A DNA stretch of 64,000 nt, from contig JAFCMP010000055.1 in assembly GCA_017506865.1 (NCBI GenBank), positions 62,001-126,000 on the forward strand. Direction: 5' to 3'. The stretch's first letter is position 1, and each line of letters begins with the position of its first letter. Source of the DNA: Tribonema minus (taxonomy: Eukaryota; Sar; Xanthophyceae; Tribonematales; Tribonemataceae). Under the pieces are notes generated by a model. That model made no database searches, was not told where the DNA came from, and worked only from the letters and a program-made list of their open reading frames with translations. Positions 45,301 through 57,300 of the stretch are shown here, piece by piece. The translations under genes and the position numbers were made by a program.

Positions 45301-48300
45301 CGTAACTGCACCGCAAACATGCACGGACTCAACTTTGAGCACAAGTCGCCCCATGCCTCAACATGCAGGCAGCAGGCATTGTCGGATAACTTGTTGTTAC
45401 TCGATCTTACCGAATAATTACGAGTGATTACTGTACTCGGTAGCTCTCGAAGGCGCCAAGTACTTATTCTTACTGTACTCGGGGATGCTCAAAGATTCCA
45501 ATACTAACTTGTTACAACAAATTATTACTTGTCTTTCCAAGTAAAATCCGAGTAACATGCCCTCTCTCCCCCCTGATGTTCTCCAGGGTGTTGTGCCAGC
45601 AGGATGCCATAACTAATGTTTGCCGCATCTCTACCGGATTTCTCGATTTTATCACACGCGGAGAAGCTAATTCAGCGCGATGGGTACAGCCGATAGCAAT
45701 GGCTACTGAATGTGCAGCACATAGAGAGCACGAGTATTCGATATTTGGTAGGTGGCAGTAGCAGTAAAATTCGAGAAAATATTTGGATAATTTATTGCAC
45801 TTGAAAATTCGAGAAAATATTTGGATAATTTATTGCACTTGATGAGTCCACTCAGTTAGGGCCTGCGATAATATGTATTGTTTTTATCATTATTATTGGT
45901 TTAATTATGTGCTGCCCGGCTGCCTGTTATAGGTCATTTTATGTGCTGTGTGTGTTGATTTTGTGCCCCCTGGAGCTGATTGAGTGCACCACATCAGCCA
46001 GTAGGGCGCATAGACATGCTGACATGTACTTTGGGGGTAACACTGATGCTCACATAATGTCCGAGCTGTAGTTCACGCAAGCCCTGCCCTACCCCTAAGC
46101 TAACCGTAACTTCGAGGCCTAACCCTGAATCTGACTGCCATCGCAACTAGGTTTAGGGTTAACCGTGCTGCCACCTTGAGGTAGCAGTGCTCACCTCTAG
46201 CCCTGCACCATGACCCTCAACAACTGTGAAAACGCGTGCAATCGGCACCTCTTGGTGCAGGGAACCCAGCGGTGGCTGACAGTCAGCAAGCAACTGACCT
46301 GCAAGCAAGATATGGCCAAAAGTATGATGTAATGCATTTCTGAAAAAAATGCTTGCCTGTCGTTGGTTTATACATGTATACATAATATCGCAGGCAATGA
46401 GCAGTCCTACTCAGTGCCTGAACTCGAAGTTATTGTACGTATGGACTTGTATTTATGAAGGCCCAAGGGAGGCCGGGTTGCCTATGCAATCGAAAAGCTT
46501 GCGTCAACGCAGCAGCCTAGTCTGCGCTGTGCCCTAGGAGTTTGGATACCGGCGCCGCAACACAGCCCAGCATTTGCGCTCCACGTGTGTATGCCATGAC
46601 GCGCTCCGCCAACTCCCGCGCCAGCGATATGCTCAGCTCAATGTGGATCTGACGCTTAGCTAACCCGGCCTTGCGTAACACATCTGCCTTCCCCCCCCCT
46701 GAGCACAGTGCTGAGTGCATTGCCAACTCCTTAACAAAAAGGCTTGTCTGCTTGCCCAGCCGTCCGTACGACTCCTGCACGAATGGCACAAAAGCCCAAG
46801 ATGACGTCAAGGTGCCGGTGTGGTGCTTGACCTTCGCGTCCTCCCCCACCCCAGCAGCATAGCCGTCCATGTTCGAGGCATTTGTTTTGCCTGTCAGGTA
46901 CGAGCTCGCTGTGGGCGCGCGCACACTTGTGTCTAGCACTATTCCCTTGTTACGGTATGCACTGCTAAAGTGCAGACACCCTGGGTCAATGACTGTGTCC
47001 GCCCGATACCCCGGTACCTTGAAGACACTAGCGTCCTCATTGCGGACAATAGAGACATGGTGCTGTCTCAAGATGCGCTGTAGGCACCGCTTTTGGGTAG
47101 TGTGTGTCGCGTTGTGCCCCCGTATGTGCTGGCTGGGGCAGCTGATCGCATGCGTGGAGGTGGGGCTCACGTCACTGCACCGCCATGGGCACACCTCGCC
47201 CTGTATGCCCCACCCGTCTATAAAGATCGCAACCAAAATCATCGTGGCTGCTGCCATACTGGACATGGGCGCCGCACCCGGGCGGTCATTGGCAGCGGGC
47301 GGCACGCTCATCCACGCCATTGCCCCGGACGCACGCTGGCTGCGCAGCTGCGCCAGGACCCGCGCGCTAGCCTGTTGGCGGCGGCGGCTGGTGTCACGCG
47401 AGTCACCAATAAGTGTCGCCTGCGTCGGCTTGCCCACGGCACCAGCCGAGGCAGCCTCTAGGTCCTCCACCAGGCAGTCCTCGTATTGACGTCGAAGAAC
47501 ATTTGAAAGGCCGGCTTGTAGTCCGTGCGTGAAGTGACCGCGCCGGCGGCGGGGCACTACCTTCCTGCAGATCTCATCAGCATAGGCCTCCCAGTCGTCG
47601 TCGTCGTCCTCCTGCCCGCCGCTGCAGCTGCTTTCTTCCGCGCTAGTTTGTGTTTTAGCGGGCGTGGAAGAGGCAGCCGCGGCAGCGGCTTGAGGGCCAG
47701 GTACGGTCGCCGCCGCAGCGGCCGCCTCGGCGCCAGGCACAATGCCGTGGGTGTGTGGGGCTGGCTCAGTGGTCCCCGTCTCCGTGACGGCAGTTGCGGC
47801 GTAGATCGCTTGCACCGCAGTGGGGAGCGTCGACGCTGCGGCCGTCGTATCTGCTGCCCACCGTAGCAACGATGCTGGGAGCTGCTCGGCCACAGCTGTG
47901 CGTGATTTTTCGCCGCCATCAGCTGTCAGCGCTCGCGTAGAGCGTCGCACGGCCTCGATGATTGGCGGCAGTCCCTGGTCCTCGCGTGTTGCGCATGAGT
48001 GCTGCGCGAACCAGGTGACTGCGCCGTGTTCGTCAGCGCCGAGCCTCAGGGCCCCTGCTGCCACAGTGGCATGAATTATTGCAGGCCGCAGTGTTGTGCA
48101 TGCCTGGACCGTGTATGCGGCTGGTGCCAGTAGCCCCAAAAGCGGCATGCCCAGACCGCCTCGTCGCTCCGGCAACCGTGACGCCCGCAGTGGCACTGCG
48201 ATGTCCGTGAGTTCTGGCGGGCCCAAGCGCGGCAATACCAGCACGCTGCCACTGCTGGCTTCCTCATTGTCACCAGCAGTGCAGGCGGCCAGCAGGTGTG

Positions 48301-51300
48301 ACTTCATGACTGCCGCGGTAGCGCAGCCGTGCAGGTGCAGCATGCGTTCAAGCGTCCATGCACAGAACCCGTCAAATGCGTGCAGCTATGTCTCACTCAA
48401 AGCCGTGTCAACGACCCGAGCTAAGAAGCCCATGCGCTTCGTCAGTGACCTGCGCAGAATGAACTGTGCTGCCTGTAGGTGATGCCGCGCCATTCCAGCT
48501 AGCTGCCACGACAATCGCCATGTCCCTGCGTCAACAAGATGCTTGCTCATGGCAGCATGCACATAGCCTGGGTGCCCTACCGGTACCCCGACCGACGTAA
48601 AGCCCTGACTGGATTCTGGCATGGTGGCGTCCACAAACGGTATGTCAAGGGCACGCAGGCGTGCTCTTGCCGCTTCATCAAACACTGTGCCGCGCATGGC
48701 GATGGCCAGCGACTTGTCTGGTCGAACGCGTAGGCCCCCTGCCGCAAGCCGACGGATCACCTCTGCCACCCCAGCGGCCGCTGCATCGTCGAAGTAGGCA
48801 GCTTGCAGCACGTTGAGGTCATCCAGGAAAGCGCAGTGCGGGGCTGGTGGTTCCGCTGTGCTGTGGCCGTAGGCCGGCATACTGCCGGGCGTCGCATTCA
48901 CTCCATCAGGGTAGAAGAGTAGGAAGGCCGCTGCCACTGCAAAGTACAGCGGCCCTAGAGGGTCCCCTTGCTGGCACCCTAGGTGGGAGCAGATAATGCG
49001 AGCTTCACCGTTCACCTCCACTCGCATCTCTGGGGCAGTGTCACCACAGTATACGGACTCAAAGTGCGGGAGCAGCTCCGGACAGAAGAGCATAAGTCCC
49101 CGCACAATGGCGGCGCGATCCACACTGTTAAATGCGTTCTCACAGTCCAGCTGGATTGTGGTGCCATACAGCTCGTGCCACACGCGCGCGCGCGCTGCCA
49201 CATGCTCGACGCCAGACCGGTATCCTACGCCAAACTGCGACATGGAGGCCAGCAGCCCCGATATTTTGCCCTTGACACTCCGTGCCGCTGTGGCCACTGC
49301 AAAGTACAGCGGCCCTAGAGGGTCCCCTTGCTGGCACCCTAGGTGGGAGCAGATAATGCGAGCTTCACCGTTCACCTCCACTCGCATCTCTGGGGCAGTG
49401 TCACCACAGTATACGGACTCAAAGTGCGGGAGCAGCTCCGGACAGAGGAGCATAAGTCCCCGCACAATGGCGGCGCGATCCACACTGTTAAATGCGTTCT
49501 CACAGTCCAGCTGGATTGTGGTGCCATACAGCTCGTGCCACACGCGCGCGCGCGCTGCCACATGCTCGACGCCAGACCGGTATCCTACGCCAAACTGCGA
49601 CATGGAGGCCAGCAGCCCCGATATTTTGCGCTTGACACTCCGTGCCGCTGTGGACCCGAGGAGTCTGCGCCAGACACTGGAGCAGGCGATCGGACGCCGC
49701 TTCTGTCCTATGCCTGAGAGGGCCGCGGCGCGGAGAAGCCGTTGCGATTGCTCCGGCAGCAGGTCGGGCTCAACAAGCAGCGTCGTGAACACCTTGGCCA
49801 GGTGATGGGCGAATGCCGGTTCCATCACATCCGATTCTGAATCACCAGCTAGTCCTGGCGAGGCACTGCCCACGGGGCGGGTGGCTGCTTTCACTGGTGC
49901 ACCAGGCCCAGCGGCCATCAAGAGGTGTTCATAGCGTAGGCCGTCCAGCCCTCCTGCCTTCCCCGCCCCTGCTGCGGACAAGGTCGACAGTATGTCTGTC
50001 GCCTTTACCTCGAGGCGCCGTCCGGCTGCGCTGGCAGCATCCTCAGGCCTATCGCTGCGATCATGCGCCTGACCCGATTCGAAGACGGGACTGCCGCTGC
50101 CAGCGGGCCCGGCGGTCGTTGCCACCCCTGCGCCGTGCAAGCAGTGCCGCTGGGCGTCGCGTACCAGGCCGCGCACTTGCTCCATTGGCGTATCGACTAC
50201 CCCGGGCCGGGTGCCAGTTTCGGAATTATGCATTCAATAGCGCCTGTTGCAGCAAAGCACCCGGTGCTTTGCTGCCAGCACCTGTGCCGTGACCTCGTCT
50301 GCTGGGGCGCATGCTTCACGCGCCTCTAGTCGTGCGGCAGCCAGGCCTGCCCCCCGTCGCTTGCCTGAGAGGGCAGCGCATGCTGTTTGTTGCCTGGAGT
50401 CAGCCTCCGTCCAGTCGGCATCGAAGTTCGTTTGTGCCGACGCCGTAGCTGCGTTGTTTGGTTTGGGGGCCCGCAGCGCCGCTGCTGCTGACAGCGTCTT
50501 TCTCAGTAGCTCCGCAAAGTCGCCAGACAGCAACGCTGCCAGCCGGGCCGCAGGCGGCATACCGGTTCCCTCCGGTTGCCTACCAAAGGCCATTGCTGCT
50601 AGCAGGTGCAGCAGCCTGTAGCCGCGCTGCACTAGAGTCTGAGAAACCTGATGAGCAAACGCCCCGGCACCATGGTGGAGGCGCACCCGTGCCGCCTCTC
50701 GTGCACTGTCTGTGGCGTCCGCCAGTAGTCGTGTGGCGTGCTCCACTAGCCGTGCCCACTGGGTGCACTGCAGCTGAGTGCGGAAGGGGTTGGCAGTCGT
50801 GGTGAATCGTAGCAGCAGTAGATCCGCCTCATTGGTCTGGTCAAGTGCGTGGACGACCGAGGGCGTCGAGAGGTCCCAAGCCAGGGATGCTCGTGCCTGG
50901 GGCTTTGAGGGCTTGCCACTGGTGGTGGTGGTCGGGGGGGGCGGTGACGCGGTATCGTCCGGCGGGTCCAAGTCCATGTCCGCCCATCCCACGGCCGTCC
51001 CGTGGGGGGGGCTGCTGTCCTGCAGCCTTAGGCTGTTAGACTGAGTGCGGCTGCCGGCGCTGCCAGGCGGTGCCGCAGCAGCTGCCGTTCGGCGCCGGCG
51101 TTGTGCGCCGGTTGCCGTGGCCGCCGGGCGTTTCTTGCTGGACTTTGAGTTGGCAGCGCCACTAGCCGGCACCGCCGGTGGCTTTGGAGGTGTCGCTGCG
51201 GCAGCCCCCGCCGCCGCGGCCGCGCCGTCGCTACCCGCACCCCCGCCCTTGGACTGGCCCGGGGGTACTGCCGGGCGTGCGCGCGTGGGGGCGCTTCCAT

Positions 51301-54300
51301 TCCGTCGACACGTGTGGCATGGCAAGGTCAGCGCGCATTGCCTCTGCCCCGCGCTGGCTGACATATGGACCAGACCGCAGGCACCTGTGCATGCACTCAG
51401 CTTCCTTACCGCCCATAGGAAGTCTTCTGCCGTGCAACCATACATGGTGCTCATCTCCTGCACACGCTTGGCATGGTGTGCCCCAGTGTTGCAGGTACTG
51501 CTGCCTGAAGGGGCACGGTCACCGGATGGGTCGTGATCAACCTGCTGCCGGATGCCCTTGGCGTATGCTGCCGCCGTATTTTGCTGACAGTGTGATGTGC
51601 TCGCCTCAGGGTTCAGCATCGACCTCGTGCAGCTACCACCGTTGAAGTGGGCCACTACCGGTGCCATGCGGCTCGCAGCTGACAGTTTGCCTCGCTGTTT
51701 GCTGTCCTCTTTCTGACCAAGCTGACAAAGTGCCAGTGTGCATAGTGGACACCTCAGTGGCTCAGGCTGCTGTGGCAACTGCAGCGCAGTACGGGGCTGT
51801 GTCCGACTCGGAGCCGTGATGTGGGTGCTGTCAGCTTGAGTGGTCGCCGACGCTGTCACAGTGGTTGGCAAGGGCGGAGCTGCCGCAGGGGCGACAAGCA
51901 GTTCAAAGTGTCCCACATTTGTATATAGCCCAGGCGGCGTCCACAGCACATCCAGATGGCAGTCAGGCTGAGCTGGAGTTGCCGGTGCGAATACCGCTGG
52001 CAGCCCCATCAGTTGTGCCAGCACCAGCCCTGTTGATTTTTGCGTGCTGCCAGTGGCCTGAGGCTCGGCCTGCCACACCGTCACCGAGACCGCGTAGACC
52101 GCTGCAACAATGGCCCACACAGACAAACCGAGGGGCCGTCCCCACACGCCCTCTTCCTGTAGGCGTTGCAGCAGGAGCGTGTGCCCGCTGTCCGCGCTGT
52201 CCGTTTCATTTGTGCCGTACTCGATTGCGAGGCAGCGAGCGCGTGTCCCGTACGTGTCGAATTGTTCACGTGTACACGCAGGTTGGGCTGCTGCATGCGC
52301 GGTCAGTTGACGCATCGATGACATGCTGGCCCCTTGTTTGCCCGCCCCCTGCGTGACATATGCCACCATCCCGTCCAGCAGTGCCTCTCGCATGGCAATC
52401 ACCAGCGCCGGGGCCGGCAGTCCGTGCTCAACTGCGACGCCTATGCCGTGTAGAGCTGTATGAATCAGGCAGTTGCTGTTGCCCAAGTTGCTCACAGGGC
52501 GAAGCTCCCCACCATTATTGTACCGGACTCTTTGGCCCCCAGTTAGACCAAGTAATTACTCTACTCTGTCTTAATTCCTGGGAAAAGTATTGTTACTGGA
52601 GGGCAAAAAGGGCGTTTTAACGATGGCTGGCATGCAGTGACTTGATCTTCATTACCGGCACATGAGATCTGGGCAGCGGCTTTGTACTGCGCCATGCTCC
52701 GCTTATATCAACTGTTATTTGTTGATTGGACTCAACTTTGAGTGCAACCTGGTCACGAGATCTCAGGTCGCACCATGCCTTAGCTTCGGTTATGACTGAA
52801 ATTTCAACACCTGCACATGAGAGGAGCAGCTTTGTACTGCACCATGCTGATTTTGGGCACATTGGCAATCTGCAGTTAGTACCTACTGGCCCATCCTCCA
52901 TCCATACTCCGAAGTATATGTTTTCTTCGTTGATGAGACTAACTTCAAGTTCAACTTACTGACAAATATGAGTTCCAGCTGCGCCGTGCCCTTCTACCTG
53001 TGGAAGTAGCTGATGAAGTCTGTGTGATCGGAGCACCTTTTCTGTATGCCTGTAGCGGGCATTGCACTCTGTAAGTGGAGTCTGCCTATGGATCCTTTGA
53101 TCCCCACGGCCCTGCACATGGCGATGCTTGCCATTCGCAACCCCGCTGAGTATTCAAGATCTGCCCTTCCAGGGGTAAAGGAAGGCTACGTTGCAACTTC
53201 GCTAAGAACAACCTGCAGTGCTGCTTATGACTAGAGCCGCACTCACTCGGCAAGTGAGCAGATCATCACCCCTCACCACTGGTGGTAACGGGTGATGTGG
53301 CAGTGCTGAAGCTACTGCCACTGCTGCTTCCGCCGCCGTGGGGTCGCCGCTGCTGCTACTGCTGTCAGGCTGGTGGTAGTGTCACTGTGCAAAACGCGAC
53401 GCAGGAACGCGCAAAGGACATGATGTGCTGGCCAATAATGTGTGTGCTGTGCGCACACAAGCCAGCCATTGTGCCAGAATGATTTGCGGACATCATAAGT
53501 TAAATGTCTGGATCTTACTGCACTGAATTGTGCATTGTGAAAGTTGTTTGGTGTAACACTTCAGTTATGAAAGTCGCCTACATGTGAGCATGCCCCTGAG
53601 GGCCCAACACACCACACAGCCTTCAAAGTGCTGGAATCGCTACCTCTCTTTGAACTAGAATGTCGCACTAGCTTCATGTGATTGCCATGTGACTATTGTA
53701 GAGATTGAAGGCGGAAAGGGGTGCAGACGACGGCGTGCCAATTCTGCGTCACACGCCGTGAAAAGCATTTTTGGCGAATTGTCACCCAGTGTAAAACCAT
53801 GCCACACTTTTTGCGTTAGCTCATGTCGCTGCCTTGCCTACTACATGCACAATTATTTGAAAGTGGGCAAGGTCGCTGCCACAGTTCGACATACTGGAAT
53901 CCCACACTTGTCCTCATCTCAATTGAAAGACGCATTCTTGCGCACGTGGTGCATTGCAGCCGACACTTACTCCCACGGCGATGCCTACGACAGCGAAGCC
54001 AACCAGGAAGCCCACACGGACACCTACGGCCAAGCCTACTGGACAGCCTACAGCCGAGCCTACCGCGGCTGAGGTCAGTGATCATTATGGCTTGTTTGAA
54101 GAGAGACACTGCATCTGCACAACTTGACAGCACTGTGCCTACCATGGTGTAACAAAGTGCCCTTGAATGCCAATTTTTACATCGATGGCGGAATTTATGC
54201 ATTGCCGTTTGTGTACATACATCATGCAACCTGTGCAGCTATAGCCGAAAGCCGAAACTGGCACTGATGCTCCCATGAGAAGGTGACGACTGATCGGGCC

Positions 54301-57300
54301 ATGACCGGTGATGCCATCTGCAGCCTACTACCAGTTGATCACATCCTTGCTCCCTGTGCCCCTTAAAGCATTCGGTAGTTGCATAAGTGCACCGCAATCA
54401 TGTGCACGCCCACGAACACGAGACGTACACAATTGCTGAGTGAGGGAGGCATCCGAAAGGGGTCTGCCTGAGGATCGCCTCATCCCCATAGTCCGTGCAT
54501 ATGGGCATGTTGCCCTTAGCAATTTCCTGCTCAGTTGTTGTCAGCTCCTTGCAGTTCAGTGCATGCACACCACACTTGGTCCATCTCAAGAGTAATTATG
54601 CCAAGCAAGAAGCACGACATCAGACCTAATTCCTGCAAATTGACGATGTACATGTTGTTCACAACCTCAGCCATTTACTCAGAGCATCTGCTTCGCCATT
54701 AAACCAAGTTTGGTGTTTTGGCCGATGTTCAACATCGGAAGTTTAGGGCGTTCTGTTCAGCACTTGCATCAACCACAGCACACACCCCACACACCACCAT
54801 GCCTGCAGAGGTCTCACAGAGCTGATGCTTGCACGGGTACCCACTGCTACCAGTTTTGAAATACTCGTATGCGTACTTGATAGAAAACTTCGCGCCCTAC
54901 GCGCTTCCGGTGCAGAGATGGAACTACGTGCCATCTCTGTCTTTTATACTTGGACAAGTCAGAGCATGAAATACTTTTGATAGGTGTGTGTGTATAGACA
55001 ACCGCTGTGACGGTCCTTCTGAGACATGAGATCGAGCTGACCTTCCTTTCTTTGTGCCGATGCTGCCCTACCGGAACTCAGACGCCTGAACCTACAAGCA
55101 GTCCTACAACAAAGCCTACTGCCGCGCCTGTCGTGGGTGTCCCAACTGCACGCCCCACACTCACACCATTAGGTGAGCACTCACCAGCACACAAAACTCT
55201 TTGTACGTTGCTTGAAGTTGTACCTGCAAGCTTTGTACATACTTGCAAGCTTTTGAAGCGGTCATCTTCATCTCCACAACTCTGCTCTGCTTGAAGCTCA
55301 CACATAAGATAATCACAGGGCATTGCTGATTCCATCGTTGGCCCAGTACCGCGGCAAGGACCTGAATGCTATCCGTGGACGTGGGTGCAGCGCAGCTGCA
55401 GGAACCCTGAAGCTATCAGTGAGCATGGGAAATAATGATGGCCGGTATAATCGCCACGACAGTACGAGTAGTATTTGATTTGGTGGGGTTGTCTTCCTCG
55501 CGTTCCTGTTTCCTCAGCTGCAGCCAACAAGGTCTACGCGCCTTTGTGGTGATCACGACCATTGCATCTAGGCAAGCACACTCAGTAGCCATTCATATCT
55601 GATACTGCCAAGCCACAGGCTATATGACTGCAGTCCACTGACGAGGAAGGCAGCTGCCACTGAACAGGCTTCCCAGACATGTACTTTTGCTCAGGAGCCA
55701 TAGGCGCGTAGCGTCCATGATACGACGTGTGTGCGTAACAACAGCCCTGCTCACAGCGATTGACTTTCAGCAATAATATTACACATCGCCTACTTGCTGT
55801 GCACTCAGTCTGGTACCTTTAATAATCAGTTATGTTGCCTTAAGTTCAATACTTCTACTGCTTGGCTCTGGTGAACATCATGACGCCATTTAATACTTCT
55901 ACTGCTTGGCTCTGGTGAACATCATGATCGCCATTATTCGTTCGTCAGGCAGACGACAGCAGCAAACTGAAGGCGGCAGCGTAGCTGTTGTTGGCATGTT
56001 ATCTGCTGTATGATGCAGATTCAGCAACGATTTCTGTGAAATGTGTAATAAGACAGTCATATGTGCTGGCACCAAGCGGAGCAGCCAGATGGCATGCGCT
56101 CGTGAACATTGAGTCGTGTCTGTACGGTACTGCAGGGTGATTCATTGCAAGCAAGGCGCAAGTGACGAGGCTGCTGTCAGCCAGAGGAGGCTATGGCTTG
56201 AAGAAGCGTCCTGGTCCACCTGCGCACTATAGATCTGAGAGTCATAAGTGTGCGCATTGCGTAACTCGCCATGTAGGCATGACTGAGAGCAGCGTGGTTA
56301 CTGGTCAGTAAGCATTTGACAGCCCGCTGCTGCCAGAAGTCTTGTTGTGGTTGAATAAGAGTGTCACAGGATCTCCGTTTGCTCGCTGACCCCAAGTAAG
56401 CGTGCCGAGAGCTGCAATGCAGCAGCAGCACGTCAGCGTGGCACCCTGAGCGCTTTGCGTTGAGCTCAGACGGCGGTTCAGCTGTGTGGCTACCTGCAAC
56501 CTGCTGCTGCCAACAAACCCTGACATACAAGGGAGGCATGTGCTCCCACTACGCTGATGCAGGTTTCACTGTCTGACCTCTGTTGGACCACAGCGCTGGA
56601 CACAGAGTGCCAGCCTGAGGCAGGATATCCACATGTGTGGAAGCGATCAGAGTTTTACATTTGTACGTTGCCTGCAGTACATACTTGTCATAACAGCGCC
56701 ATATGTCCGCTTGCCCACAACCGTTAAACAGGTGCTGCTTTTAGGACTGGCACTATTGAAGTCATGAATAGTATCACCCTGGTCTCGATGGGCTTCATCA
56801 GCAACAGTTTCTACCTTGGCAATGCGGTCATCACAACAGACGTCGCTGAGCAACTCGTCGTGGAGATTCCCGCAATGGCCGGGTCGGACGGCCAGGCTTT
56901 CGCTGTGAAGATGCTGAACGGTCAGGACAACGTGACTCGCAAAATCACCTACTTGGGCGCCATTGCGGGAGGTAGTGGCAAGAACTATTGGCTTTTTGAC
57001 AAAAGTAACTTCTGCTTCCTGGGCGGTACCGTGCTGACGGACGTGGGCGATCCCCCTGACCTGCTTCCCAACACGTACACGCCGACAATAAATCTGGACA
57101 GGGCCGTAGAGGCAGCAATCTGGATGCTGCCAGCCGCGGGCTCTGCAGAGTTGAGTGTCCAATGGGTGAACCCAGGGGGCAACAGTATCCTCACCAACAT
57201 CGTGACCATGGCTGATGGAACTTTGCTCCTCCCGCTTTCAAAGACGGAACTAGCATATGACGCCCAGTTTGCTGACGTTGCCACCCCCATTCGCTACATG

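Larger units (their letters stand above)
46439..52514 (-). mobile_element. Full-length non-LTR retrotransposon (6.08 kb) with OTU-like protease and 9-bp target duplication
   Basis: The direct repeat TTATTGTAC at 46430-46438 and 52515-52523 flanks the element exactly. The 3' end agrees with the truncated copy at 21331. Untranslated regions are very short, about 19 bp at the 5' end and 78 bp at the 3' end, which ends ATAAATACAAGTCCATAC without poly-A. One minus-strand frame runs the whole length (52495-46517, 1993 codons), broken by TGA at 50236-50234 and TAG at 48388-48386. Domain order is OTU-like cysteine protease, a low-complexity basic linker, reverse transcriptase, CCHC knuckle, PD-(D/E)XK-like endonuclease. 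This order resembles early-branching clades with a restriction-like endonuclease (R2/NeSL-type); protease domains are known from NeSL-related elements. The host is an intron of the PT gene. Confidence 0.92.
45369..52630. mobile_element. Larger insertion carrying the retrotransposon
   Basis: Unbroken units of the host repeat read CCTCAACATGCAGGCAGTGACTTGAT (39428, 41448). Here the left half stops after CAACATGCAGGCAG (45359-45372) and the right half resumes at CATGCAGTGACTTGAT (52631). CATGCAG at 45362-45368 and 52631-52637 may be a target duplication. Without the nested retrotransposon the insert is about 1.2 kb (45373-46438 plus 52524-52630) with no recognised gene. It contains a near-perfect 36-bp direct repeat (AAAATTCGAGAAAATATTTG) around 45767-45842. 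Its type is unknown. Confidence 0.6.

Noticed and set aside
49012..49805. Plus-strand frames of 111-269 codons opposite the reverse transcriptase
   Set aside because: They are antisense shadows of the RT frame and repeat only because of the 360-bp duplication.
48386..50236. Reassigned stop codons suggested by in-frame TGA and TAG in the retrotransposon
   Set aside because: Host genes in the same window end at TAG (CCDC130-like, sulfatase) and TGA (ankyrin, PT gene, metallothionein-like), so both work as stops.
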